This document shows, piece by piece, positions 1 through 7,321 of a stretch of DNA of 10,159 nt (its first letter is position 1; every line of letters begins with the position of its first letter). The position numbers were made by a program, and so were the translations under genes. The notes beneath the pieces are model-generated. The model saw only the letters and a program-made list of their open reading frames with translations. It did no database searches and was not told the origin of the DNA. Origin of the DNA: Bacteroidota bacterium (GTDB lineage: Bacteria; Bacteroidota; Bacteroidia; Bacteroidales; UBA1715). The stretch covers positions 1 through 10,159 of the forward strand of contig JAJUFK010000074.1 in the NCBI GenBank assembly GCA_029266015.1, written 5' to 3'.

Positions 1-131
1 AGCTTTACAATTAAGTTTGCAAAGCTAGTTTCAAATCAAATCAAAAAATCAAAGAACGCTTATATTGTGCTGATATATATATTATTACAAAATATTTTTA
101 AAAGTTAACGCATCACCAGTGAATTACAATT

Positions 132-665
132 ATGAAAAAAATTATTACATTATTAACTAGTTGATGTATAGGCTCATTGTTTATGAGTAGTTGCGTGTCA
201 ACAAACAAAGGGTTTCAATCAAGTCCTATTATATCACGAAATGTTGAACTTGATCCTATAAAAGCTGATATAAAAGTTGACGAAAAAAATAAATTAAAAG
301 GAGAAAGTACGTCTACATACTTCCTTATGTTTAGAGTAAGTGGAGATAATACTTTTGCTGATGGCATTAATTATAGTACCGATGCATCGGCAGGTGTAAT
401 GCAAAGAATAAACCCACTCAAATTGGCTCAATCAGGCAGATTAAATTCTGTAAGAGGTGCCGCTGCATACAAAGCTTTGAGTTCAGGAGATTATGATGTT
501 TTAGTGCATCCTAATTATACAATGACTATTGAAAATTACTTGTTCGTAAAAAAATACACAGTGAGTGTGGAAGGTTATGGCGCTAAGTATACAAATTTTA
601 GAACAGAAAAAAGAAAAGTTGTTTTGCTTGAAAATGGTAAAGAATTGATATTGCAAGATAAATAA
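132..665 (+). CDS. Small lipoprotein of unknown function, interrupted by an in-frame TGA in the signal peptide
   Basis: An ATG at 132 opens a lipoprotein signal peptide (MKKIITLLTS), is stopped by TGA at 162-164, and the same frame continues without a break to the TAA at 663-665. The part after the TGA supplies the rest of the hydrophobic stretch and a lipobox (LFMSSC; lipid-anchored Cys is codon 21 from the ATG). Translation could otherwise begin only at TTG 177 or ATG 183, which would leave no signal peptide. The mature part is about 157 residues. It has a central SGDYDVLVHPNYT stretch followed by VEGYGAKYTNFR, a pattern I associate from memory with Bacteroidetes outer-membrane lipoproteins of unknown function; I cannot name a family. 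Codon use resembles the neighbours. It stands alone, with its own terminator downstream. Either a recent nonsense mutation or a base error explains the TGA; an ancestral TTA (Leu) one substitution away would restore a normal signal peptide. Confidence 0.7.
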
Positions 666-900
666 AACAAATTTTTAAAAGTTGTAATTAAAAAAGGGTT
701 GTTTGGATTTGCCAAACAACCCTTTTTATTTAAAAAGTATGTTTTACATTAGTTTTTGTGATAGTTGAACCCAAACAACAATGAAATATAATATAAAAAA
801 TGCTATTGAATATCGTTTTTTTTATAATACCAATTAAAATGGATTCATACTATATTTACATTGAAAAAAAAGTTACGATTTTGAATAGTTATATTACAAG
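666..900 (+). other. Intergenic region: terminator plus aconitase leader
   Basis: The first 65 bases hold the terminator described separately. The remaining 170 bases up to the aconitase start are very AT-rich. I see no riboswitch-like conserved structure, no Shine-Dalgarno ahead of the aconitase ATG, and no pair matching the Bacteroidetes promoter. The best partial match is a TATATTTA at 851-858 (7 of 8 with TAnnTTTG), but without a TTTG about 20 bases upstream. Confidence 0.6.
691..730 (+). terminator. Intrinsic terminator after the interrupted lipoprotein gene
   Basis: A perfect 16-bp stem (691-706 with 712-727) with a 5-base loop. The core is GGGTTGTTTGG against CCAAACAACCC, flanked by five A on the left and five T on the right, so it can act as a rho-independent terminator on the + strand and, through the A-run, possibly also on the - strand. 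It lies 25 bases after the lipoprotein stop and separates it from the aconitase operon. Confidence 0.9.
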
Positions 901-3174
901 ATGATACACGATTTTGAAACAATACAAAAAACATTTGTTACTGCACAACAGAAAATGAAACGTATTCGTGCATGTACAAAACGACCATTGACACTTACCG
1001 AGAAAATTCTTTTTACTCATTTAGACGATTCAGAGATTCCACAAGTAGATACAATTGTGCGTGGAAAAGATTATTGTAATTTTTATCCTGATAGAGTAGC
1101 AATGCAAGATGCTACTGCACAAATGGCTTTATTGCAATTTATGAATGCAGGCAAACAACGTGTTGCTGTGCCATCGTCAGTTCATTGCGATCATTTAATA
1201 ATTGCAGAACAAGGAGAGGTTGCTGATTTAGCTACAGCAAACGATAAAAATGCTGAAGTATATAATTTTTTAAGTTCAGTATCACAAAAATATGGAATAG
1301 GTTTTTGGAAACCGGGTTCTGGAATTATTCATCAAATAATTCTTGAAAATTATGCCTATCCGGGCGGAATGATTATAGGAACAGATAGTCATACCGTGAA
1401 TGGAGGTGGCTTGGGAATGATAGCTATTGGAGTGGGAGGTGCAGATGCTTGTGATGTAATGAGTGGAATGGCATGGGAATTAAAAATGCCTAAAATAATA
1501 GGTGTAAAGTTAACCGGTACTTGTAATCTATGGGTAGCACCTAAAGATGTAATCTTAAAATTAGCAGGAATACTTACTGTAAAAGGTGCAACAAATGCAG
1601 TATTGGAATATTTTGGTGAAGGAGCAAAAACGTTATCGTGTACCGGAAAAGCTACCATATGCAATATGGGAGCAGAAGTAGGAGCTACAACTTCAATATT
1701 TGCTTATGATCAAAGTATGAAAGAGTATTTGCATCATACTGGACGAAAAGCTGTAGCAGAATTAGTTGAAACATATTCTGAAATTTTACAAGCTGATGAT
1801 GAGGTATTACAAAACCCATATTTATATTATGATTCAATTATAGAAATAAATCTTTCAGAATTAGAACCATATATAAATGGACCATTTACTCCTGATTTGG
1901 CTACACCTATTTCAAAATTTGCTGAGGTGGCTCGTAAAGAAAAATGGCCTTTGGAATTGAAAGTAGGACTTATTGGTTCATGCACAAATTCATCATATGA
2001 AGACTTAACAAAAGCTGCATCATTAGCACGGCAGGCACAAGAATTAGAATTAGAAATACAGTCAGAATTTTTAATTTCACCAGGCTCGGTAATGATTAAA
2101 AAAACGGCAAAACGAGATGGGTTGTTAGCTGCTTTTGAAGCAATAGGAGGCAAGGTTCTTGCAAATGCATGCGGCCCATGTATTGGTCAATGGAATAGAG
2201 AAAATCCTGAACCGGAACTTAAAAATTCTATAATAACATCGTTTAATAGGAACTTTGCAAAACGTGCTGATGGTAATCCCAATACATATTCATTTGTTGC
2301 ATCACCTGAAATTGTTACAGCACTTACTATTGCCGGTAGAATTGATTTTAATCCTATAACCGACAGTTTAATAAATAAACACGGTAAGCAAGTGAAATTA
2401 CAAGCTCCACAAGGGAATGTAATTCCTGCAAAGGGATTTGAAATGGTAGATGCAGGTTTTATAGCTCCTGACGATAAAAATGCACATATTGAAATCTTGA
2501 TTAATCCCCAATCGGAACGGTTGCAAATATTACAACCTTTTGCTCCTTGGAATGGAAAAGATTTTATTGGATTGCAATTGCTTCTTAAAGCTCAAGGTAA
2601 ATGTACTACCGATCATATTTCAATGGCAGGTCCTTGGTTGCGATATCGTGGTCATTTAGAAAATATATCAGATAATTTGCTCATGGGGGCTGTAAATGCA
2701 TTTAATGGTCAAACAAATTCGGTTTGTAATGCATTAACAGGTTTATACGACAAAGTTTCAAGTGTTGCAAAGGCATATAAACAAAAAGGGTTAGCTTCTA
2801 TTGTGGTAGCCGAAGAAAATTATGGAGAAGGATCATCGCGTGAACATGCAGCAATGGAGCCTCGTTTTTTAGGTGTGAAAGTAATTTTAGCAAAATCATT
2901 TGCTCGCATTCACGAAACAAATTTAAAGAAACAAGGTATGCTTGCACTAACCTTTGTTAATACTGCCGATTATGATTTAATATTGGAAGGCGATATAATT
3001 TCTGTTATAGGTTTAACCTCTTTTTCTGAAGGAAAGAATCTTATAATAGAACTTATACATAAAGATGGTTCAAAACATTCATTTGAAGCAAAACATACCT
3101 ATAATTCGGTGCAAATAGAATGGTTTAAAGCAGGAAGTGCACTTAATTTAATAGCAAAAGAATCAAACAAATAA
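901..3174 (+). CDS. acn: Aconitate hydratase (aconitase)
   Basis: Cytoplasmic [4Fe-4S] enzyme that interconverts citrate and isocitrate through cis-aconitate in the TCA cycle. The protein is 757 residues, the usual length of the Bacteroidetes/mitochondrial-type single-chain enzyme. Visible signatures are GTDSHTVNGGGLGM (160-173), GSCTNSSYED (359-368) giving cluster ligand Cys361, and NACGPCIGQW (422-431) giving Cys424 and Cys427. The C-terminal swivel domain follows a linker and has TDHISMAGPW (570-579) and GEGSSREHAAMEPR (642-655) with the catalytic serine region at 645/646. The start is set by the family N-terminus (RPLTLTEKILFTHL at 28-41); there is no Shine-Dalgarno, as expected in this phylum. 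Citrate synthase follows after 13 bases, so the two are very likely one transcript. All key residues are present and nothing looks damaged. Confidence 0.97.
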   Translation: MIHDFETIQKTFVTAQQKMKRIRACTKRPLTLTEKILFTHLDDSEIPQVDTIVRGKDYCNFYPDRVAMQDATAQMALLQFMNAGKQRVAVPSSVHCDHLIIAEQGEVADLATANDKNAEVYNFLSSVSQKYGIGFWKPGSGIIHQIILENYAYPGGMIIGTDSHTVNGGGLGMIAIGVGGADACDVMSGMAWELKMPKIIGVKLTGTCNLWVAPKDVILKLAGILTVKGATNAVLEYFGEGAKTLSCTGKATICNMGAEVGATTSIFAYDQSMKEYLHHTGRKAVAELVETYSEILQADDEVLQNPYLYYDSIIEINLSELEPYINGPFTPDLATPISKFAEVARKEKWPLELKVGLIGSCTNSSYEDLTKAASLARQAQELELEIQSEFLISPGSVMIKKTAKRDGLLAAFEAIGGKVLANACGPCIGQWNRENPEPELKNSIITSFNRNFAKRADGNPNTYSFVASPEIVTALTIAGRIDFNPITDSLINKHGKQVKLQAPQGNVIPAKGFEMVDAGFIAPDDKNAHIEILINPQSERLQILQPFAPWNGKDFIGLQLLLKAQGKCTTDHISMAGPWLRYRGHLENISDNLLMGAVNAFNGQTNSVCNALTGLYDKVSSVAKAYKQKGLASIVVAEENYGEGSSREHAAMEPRFLGVKVILAKSFARIHETNLKKQGMLALTFVNTADYDLILEGDIISVIGLTSFSEGKNLIIELIHKDGSKHSFEAKHTYNSVQIEWFKAGSALNLIAKESNK

Positions 3175-3187
3175 AACATAGAAACAT

Positions 3188-4549
3188 ATGGAAAATGAAG
3201 TATTATTAGCTCAATTATCAAATATGATAAAAGAAAACTGTAGACTTGACAGTGAATTATTTGATAAGTTTGATGTAAAACGTGGATTGAGAAATAAAGA
3301 CCATTCTGGTGTATTGGTTGGTCTTACTAATATAGGTAACGTAGTTGGGTATAAAAAAAATGAGGTCACCGGTAAATTAGATCCTATTCCCGGAGAATTA
3401 CGATATAGAGATATTGAAGTTACAGACTTGGTAAATGGTTGTTCTGCTTCTAAAATGCATGGTTTTGAAGAAATAGTATATTTGTTGTTAGCAGGTAAAT
3501 TACCAAATAGGGCAGAACTTGCAGCGTTTAGTTCATATCTTGCAGATAATCGTGATCTTACAAGTTCTTTTACTAAAAATATGATACTTTCTTTACGTGG
3601 TAAAGATATTATGAATATGCTTGCTCGTTCGGTATTAGCTCTTTATACTTTAGATAAACATGCCGATGATACAACTCCTGAAAATTTAGTAAAACAATCA
3701 TTAAAACTGATTGCACAAGTTCCCGTTATTATTGCATATTCGTATCATAGTATGATGAATGCGTATTATCGTAAAGAATTAATTATTCGTCATCCAAATC
3801 CTGAATTATCTACAGCAGAAAACTTTTTGTATCTTATAAAAGGAGAAGGTAACTATACTAAAACTGAGGCTGATATTTTAGATTTAAGTCTTATTTTACA
3901 TGCTGATCATGGGGGAGGTAATAATTCTACATTTACAATTAGGGTAACAAGTTCATCGGGTACCGATACATATGCAGCAGTAGCTTCTGCTATAGCGTCA
4001 CTGAAAGGACCTTTGCATGGGGGAGCTAATTTGCAAGTTGAAGAAATGATGGATGATATTCGTAAAAATGTCAGAAATTGGGAAGATGAACAAGAAATAT
4101 ATGATTATTTGATTAAAATACTTAAAAAAGAAGCATTTAATAAATCAGGAAAAATATATGGAATGGGACATGCTGTATATACAATTTCTGACCCACGTGC
4201 AATTTTACTTCGTGAACGTGCAGCTATTCTTGCAAAAGAAAAAGGATTAGAAAAGGAATTTAATTTATATACCAAAGTTGAAAAACTTGCTCAAAAGGCA
4301 TTTTATGATTTCAAAACCGGTACCGATAAAACAGTATGTGCCAATGTTGACTTTTATTCGGGATTTGTATATAATGCAATTGGGTTGCCAAAAGAATTAT
4401 TTACACCTATATTTGCCATGTCTCGTATGGCCGGTTGGTGTGCTCATAGAATTGAAGAACTTAATTTTGACCAACGAAGAATTATTCGTCCGGCATATAA
4501 AGCTGTGTATACCGGACCCGGATATATTCCAATTGATGAAAGAAAATAA
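3188..4549 (+). CDS. gltA: Citrate synthase
   Basis: Condenses oxaloacetate with acetyl-CoA to citrate, the entry step of the TCA cycle, and so supplies the substrate of the upstream aconitase. The protein has 453 residues, close to the somewhat long form usual in Bacteroidetes. Key motifs are LILHADHGGGNNSTF (235-249) with the substrate-binding His238, PLHGGAN (275-281) with catalytic His277, GMGHAVY (325-331) with His328, Arg337 in SDPRA, and NVDFYSGF (386-393) with catalytic Asp388. The ATG at 3188 is the first in frame after the aconitase stop and fits the family N-terminus; no Shine-Dalgarno is present. The gene ends just before a strong terminator, so acn-gltA form a complete two-gene operon. 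In Bacteroides an isocitrate dehydrogenase gene is generally found with these two (from memory); it is absent here. Confidence 0.97.
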   Translation: MENEVLLAQLSNMIKENCRLDSELFDKFDVKRGLRNKDHSGVLVGLTNIGNVVGYKKNEVTGKLDPIPGELRYRDIEVTDLVNGCSASKMHGFEEIVYLLLAGKLPNRAELAAFSSYLADNRDLTSSFTKNMILSLRGKDIMNMLARSVLALYTLDKHADDTTPENLVKQSLKLIAQVPVIIAYSYHSMMNAYYRKELIIRHPNPELSTAENFLYLIKGEGNYTKTEADILDLSLILHADHGGGNNSTFTIRVTSSSGTDTYAAVASAIASLKGPLHGGANLQVEEMMDDIRKNVRNWEDEQEIYDYLIKILKKEAFNKSGKIYGMGHAVYTISDPRAILLRERAAILAKEKGLEKEFNLYTKVEKLAQKAFYDFKTGTDKTVCANVDFYSGFVYNAIGLPKELFTPIFAMSRMAGWCAHRIEELNFDQRRIIRPAYKAVYTGPGYIPIDERK

Positions 4550-4554
4550 AATAC

Positions 4555-4584
4555 AAAGGGGCATAAACATATGCCCCTTTTTTT
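4555..4584 (+). terminator. Intrinsic terminator of the acn-gltA operon
   Basis: Perfect 11-bp stem (4555-4565 with 4570-4580), core GGGGCATA/TATGCCCC, with a 4-base loop AACA and a run of seven T at 4578-4584. It starts 5 bases after the citrate synthase stop. The lipocalin gene begins only 18 bases beyond it, so that gene depends on read-through or on a promoter I could not identify. Confidence 0.93.
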
Positions 4585-4602
4585 ATTAAAAATTGTAATG
4601 TT

Positions 4603-5121
4603 ATGAAATTAATTTCAACTATCATTATTGCATGTGTGTTTTTTTCTTGTAAAGGTCAAAAACCTAAAGTTGATAATTCTGTTGTTTCATTTTTAGATAT
4701 AACTAAATATGTGGGTACGTGGTATGAAATTGCTCGGTATGACCATTCATTTGAACGAGGTTTGGTTGGAGTTACTGCTACATATACGTTATTAGAAGAT
4801 GGATTTATTCAAGTAGTTAATAAAGGTTTTAAAGATTCTCTTACCGGTAAAGAAAAAGTTGCAAGAGGTAAAGCTTATATTCCAAATATTGAAACACCCT
4901 CAAAACTAAAAGTTTCTTTCTTTTTGTTTTTTTATTCAGATTATTATGTGCTTGAAATAGATAAACAATATCAATGGGCTGTAGTAGGGAGTAAATCCGA
5001 TGCGTATTTGTGGATTTTATATAGAGAACCACATATGAATCCGGAATTATATGATTATATACTAAATCTTGTGAAAAAAAGAGGATATGACACTTCCGCT
5101 CTTATACAAGTAATGCAGTAA
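4603..5121 (+). CDS. blc: Blc-type bacterial lipocalin, lipoprotein
   Basis: A 172-residue outer-membrane lipoprotein of the lipocalin family, an eight-stranded barrel that binds hydrophobic ligands such as lysophospholipids and fatty acids and is linked to envelope stress or membrane maintenance in other bacteria. The signal peptide is residues 1-15 with lipobox VFFSC, lipid-modified Cys16. The lipocalin signature GTWYEIARYDHSFERG lies at 38-53 (invariant G-x-W at 38-40), and the second conserved block YYVLEIDKQYQWAVVGS followed by DAYLWILYRE at 114-142 matches Blc closely. The C-terminal helix (about 146-160) is also typical. It is convergent with the lipoprotein gene on the other strand, with 13 bases between the stops and no obvious hairpin there. 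The precise ligand cannot be told from sequence. Confidence 0.93.
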   Translation: MKLISTIIIACVFFSCKGQKPKVDNSVVSFLDITKYVGTWYEIARYDHSFERGLVGVTATYTLLEDGFIQVVNKGFKDSLTGKEKVARGKAYIPNIETPSKLKVSFFLFFYSDYYVLEIDKQYQWAVVGSKSDAYLWILYREPHMNPELYDYILNLVKKRGYDTSALIQVMQ

Positions 5122-5134
5122 TGAATTAATGAAA

Positions 5135-5563
5135 TTATTGATATTTAGTATATATAGTATTTACATCCCAAGGAGTACCACCATATAAATCATCGGTGAA
5201 ATCTAACGAAATTTTGGTGTAATTTGATTGAATAAATCCTGAACCTTCTATTGTATGTCCTGAAATAGTTTGTCGAGGAATTTGAATAGACGTTCCATTA
5301 ACATTTGCTCGTGCATATACCGGAATACTTGGATTATTTTCTAAGTTCATAAAATTGTATATATATATAACTGTACTATCACGTTCATCAGTTTCTATTG
5401 TTACATCGTACGATAGTGTACCTTCCTCCTGATGAACTTCACTGCATTTCCAAACTCCATCTAACTTTTGGGAATTTGGGGTTATTAAATCATCACACGA
5501 AGCAAAAAATAGGATTCCTAATAGAATTAAAATGAGAATTGATTGTGATTTTTTTGTATGCAT
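5135..5563 (-). CDS. Small lipoprotein of unknown function, lipocalin-like fold possible
   Basis: A 142-residue protein with a clear lipoprotein signal peptide: basic n-region MHTKKSQ, hydrophobic core, lipobox FFASC with Cys23, then acidic DD, a common start of exported Bacteroidetes lipoproteins. I place the start at ATG 5563. The frame stays open six codons further to a TTG at 5581, which would give a longer n-region and is less likely. The mature part begins LDGVWKCSEV (35-44), reminiscent of small beta-barrel lipocalin-like lipoproteins, followed by alternating strands and a GSGF turn (107-110); this is a fold guess, not a family assignment. It is the last gene of the regulator-hisA transcript, 47 bases after the hisA stop, with no promoter visible in that gap. 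No function can be named. Confidence 0.8.
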   Translation of the reverse strand: MHTKKSQSILILILLGILFFASCDDLITPNSQKLDGVWKCSEVHQEEGTLSYDVTIETDERDSTVIYIYNFMNLENNPSIPVYARANVNGTSIQIPRQTISGHTIEGSGFIQSNYTKISLDFTDDLYGGTPWDVNTIYTKYQ

Positions 5564-5610
5564 AAAAATAATTTTTTTCAATTAATTATTCAATTATTGT
5601 ACCGTATCTA

Positions 5611-6336
5611 TTATTGTAGTATAAATCTTGATAATTCTTGTAATGTAATAGCTCCTTCATAAATAGCTTTGCCGGTAATTACAGCATCAATTCCTGCTTT
5701 TTGTAAATCTATAATATCTTGCATATTAGAAACACCACCGCTTGCTATTACATATAATTGAGGAAATTCTTGTTTCATACGTTTGTATAATTCTATAGAA
5801 GGCCCTTGCATCATGCCATCTTTACTTATATCTGTACATATAGTTTTAGTAATTCCTTTGGCAGTATAATTTTGTAAAAAATCAAATAGAGATAATGATG
5901 TTGATTCTTGCCACCCGCTTACTGCTATTTTTTCATCTTTTACATCGGCACCTAAAATAATTTTATTTGCACCATATAGTAATATCCACGAAGAAAATAT
6001 ATCAGGATTTTTTACAGCTATGCTACCCCCTGTAATCATGTGGGCGCCACTATTAAATGCTATTTCCAAATCTTTGTCAGACTTGAGCCCGCCACCAAAA
6101 TCAATTATTAATTGGGTGTGAGTTGCAACTTGTTCTAAAATTTTATAATTAATAATTCGGTTACTTTTTGCTCCATCTAAATCAACCATATGCAAACGAG
6201 TAATACCATAATCTTCGAATTGTTTTGCAACTTCAAGTGGGTGTTCGTTATAAATTTTTTTTTGGGAGTAATCACCTTGCGATAATCGTACGCATTTTCC
6301 TTCAATAATGTCTATAGCAGGTATAATTTCTATCAT
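5611..6336 (-). CDS. hisA: HisA, phosphoribosylformimino-5-aminoimidazole carboxamide ribotide isomerase
   Basis: Catalyses the fourth step of histidine biosynthesis, the Amadori rearrangement of ProFAR to PRFAR, in a TIM barrel of 241 residues (normal family length). The start IIPAIDIIEGKCVRL gives the catalytic base Asp9; the acid Asp169 lies in ICTDISKDG (166-174). Phosphate-binding loops are DFGGGLKS (79-86) with TGGSIA (102-107) in the first half and ASGGVSN (198-204) with TGKAIYEG (221-228) in the second, reflecting the half-barrel duplication. The ATG at 6336 overlaps the stop of the upstream regulator as ATGA, suggesting translational coupling. No other his gene is in the window, whereas hisA normally sits between hisH and hisF. 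The enzyme looks intact; the similar HisF is excluded by the N-terminal AIDI and overall pattern. Confidence 0.95.
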   Translation of the reverse strand: MIEIIPAIDIIEGKCVRLSQGDYSQKKIYNEHPLEVAKQFEDYGITRLHMVDLDGAKSNRIINYKILEQVATHTQLIIDFGGGLKSDKDLEIAFNSGAHMITGGSIAVKNPDIFSSWILLYGANKIILGADVKDEKIAVSGWQESTSLSLFDFLQNYTAKGITKTICTDISKDGMMQGPSIELYKRMKQEFPQLYVIASGGVSNMQDIIDLQKAGIDAVITGKAIYEGAITLQELSRFILQ

Positions 6337-7214
6337 GTAGTTATAATTTTTCGAGCTTTTACACAGTTCCCTTTACCAATATATTCTATTGAATCAAATT
6401 GTAATTTTGAAATAAAAACACCTCTACCATGTAAATTGGTTACTAATCTATCTGTAAAAGGAGAAGGCATATATGTATAATCAAAACCTTCACCTTCGTC
6501 GGTTATTATCCATTCGCAATATGATTGTGTTCGATTGAATTCTATATGTACTTTTTTATTTTTATATAGTTCGTTTTCTTTACGGTTGTTGTATAAATCA
6601 ACTAATGTATTGTTTTTAAGTGCTTCTTCTTTTTCATCGCCTGAAATATTGAAACTTCCATGTTCTATTGCATTTAGCAAAAGTTCAGACAGTCCTAATT
6701 CAATACTGATAATATCGGTATTAGAATAAATATGAGAAACTTGATTGACTAAATATTCTGCTACAGACGGTATTAAATCTAAGTCGGATTCAATACTTAA
6801 TAGCAGATGTTGTGATGTTATTAATGCGGTAATGTCTTTACGTACGGTTTTTGTTTTATATAAACTATGGTAGCGTGAAAGTATAATTTTAAGGTCTTCT
6901 AAATTGATAGGTTTTTTTAAATAATTATTTGCTCCCATATGAAGGGCTTCAAGAGCTATGTTTTCATTACCATGAGCAGTAACTATTATAACAATAGTAT
7001 CTCGTTCTATAGTTCTAATTTTTTTTAATAATTCTATTCCGTCAAGACGAGGCATTCGAATATCTGTAATAACAACATCGGGCATATATTCAGAAAATAC
7101 TTCAAAACCAGCCATACCATCTTCTGCAGTACGAAGTTCATACCCTTCTTTTTGTACAATTACTCTGAGTAATTCACGTGAAACAATATCATCTTCGACT
7201 ATAAGTACTTTCAT
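6333..7214 (-). CDS. Response regulator with C-terminal RsbW-like ATPase domain
   Basis: A 293-residue cytoplasmic regulator. Residues 1-115 form a receiver domain: acidic pair Glu7/Asp8/Asp9, phospho-acceptor Asp51 in VVITDIRMP, Thr79 in IIVTAHG and Lys100/101 in YLKKP. The C-terminal half (about 140-290) is a GHKL ATPase of the RsbW/HATPase_c_2 type: N-box ELLLNAIEHGS (177-187, Asn181), G1 box DEGEGFD (239-245), and G2 box HGRGVFISK (262-270). There is no dimerisation/phospho-His domain, no DNA-binding domain and no PP2C domain, so it is not an ordinary sensor kinase or transcription factor; such proteins are expected to act as phosphorylation-controlled anti-sigma or protein serine kinase switches. 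A charged insert (190-220) separates the N and G1 boxes. It is first in a transcript with hisA and a lipoprotein; no partner kinase or anti-anti-sigma gene is nearby. It stops at TGA, immediately followed by in-frame TAG. Confidence 0.9.
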   Translation of the reverse strand: MKVLIVEDDIVSRELLRVIVQKEGYELRTAEDGMAGFEVFSEYMPDVVITDIRMPRLDGIELLKKIRTIERDTIVIIVTAHGNENIALEALHMGANNYLKKPINLEDLKIILSRYHSLYKTKTVRKDITALITSQHLLLSIESDLDLIPSVAEYLVNQVSHIYSNTDIISIELGLSELLLNAIEHGSFNISGDEKEEALKNNTLVDLYNNRKENELYKNKKVHIEFNRTQSYCEWIITDEGEGFDYTYMPSPFTDRLVTNLHGRGVFISKLQFDSIEYIGKGNCVKARKIITT

Positions 7215-7266
7215 TGTTGTTTGTTACATTGTGTAAGATAGATTACGTAAATATACTATCTATTAA

Positions 7267-7298
7267 CAAAGGTATATAAAAAAAAGCCGATTTTCAAA
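7267..7298 (-). promoter_or_regulatory. Bacteroidetes-type promoter of the regulator-hisA operon
   Basis: On the - strand there is a TTTG (bases 7298-7295), exactly 20 bases, then TACCTTTG (7274-7267), a full match to the primary-sigma consensus of the phylum, TTTG-N19-21-TAnnTTTG. Transcription should start near 7260, giving a leader of about 45 bases before the ATG at 7214. It lies in the 107-bp gap after RNase G, so the regulator operon can be transcribed independently of rng. Confidence 0.8.
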
Positions 7299-7321
7299 GA
7301 AAAAGAAAAATATTATAGGAT

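Noticed and set aside
1..26. Inverted repeat AGCTTT/AAAGCT at the left edge as a terminator
   Set aside because: Only six clean pairs and no T-run afterwards.
93..100. TATTTTTA as a promoter for the first lipoprotein gene
   Set aside because: The nearest TTG upstream is 25 bases away, outside the accepted spacing.
132..665. Genome-wide reassignment of TGA to tryptophan
   Set aside because: About 20 Trp codons in complete, conserved genes here are all TGG, and no conserved gene is broken by TGA. An AT-rich genome with TGA as Trp would use it often.
781..837. An 18-codon open frame (MKYNIKNAIEYRFF...) ahead of aconitase as a leader peptide
   Set aside because: No Shine-Dalgarno, no run of a regulatory amino acid and no attenuator hairpin after it; it looks like chance in AT-rich DNA.
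851..858. TATATTTA as the aconitase promoter -7 element
   Set aside because: Seven of eight positions match, but no TTTG lies 19-21 bases upstream; such matches are common in this base composition.
1389..2153. Two antisense open frames (1389-1664 and 1827-2153) within aconitase
   Set aside because: They are shadows of the conserved aconitase frame, with no start signals or recognisable protein features.
4278..4589. + strand open frame overlapping the end of citrate synthase
   Set aside because: It runs out of frame through catalytic-motif coding sequence and through the terminator; no independent support.
5563..5581. TTG at 5581 as the start of the small lipoprotein
   Set aside because: The ATG at 5563 gives a normal-length lipoprotein signal peptide; the TTG start is possible but needs a rarer codon and adds nothing required.
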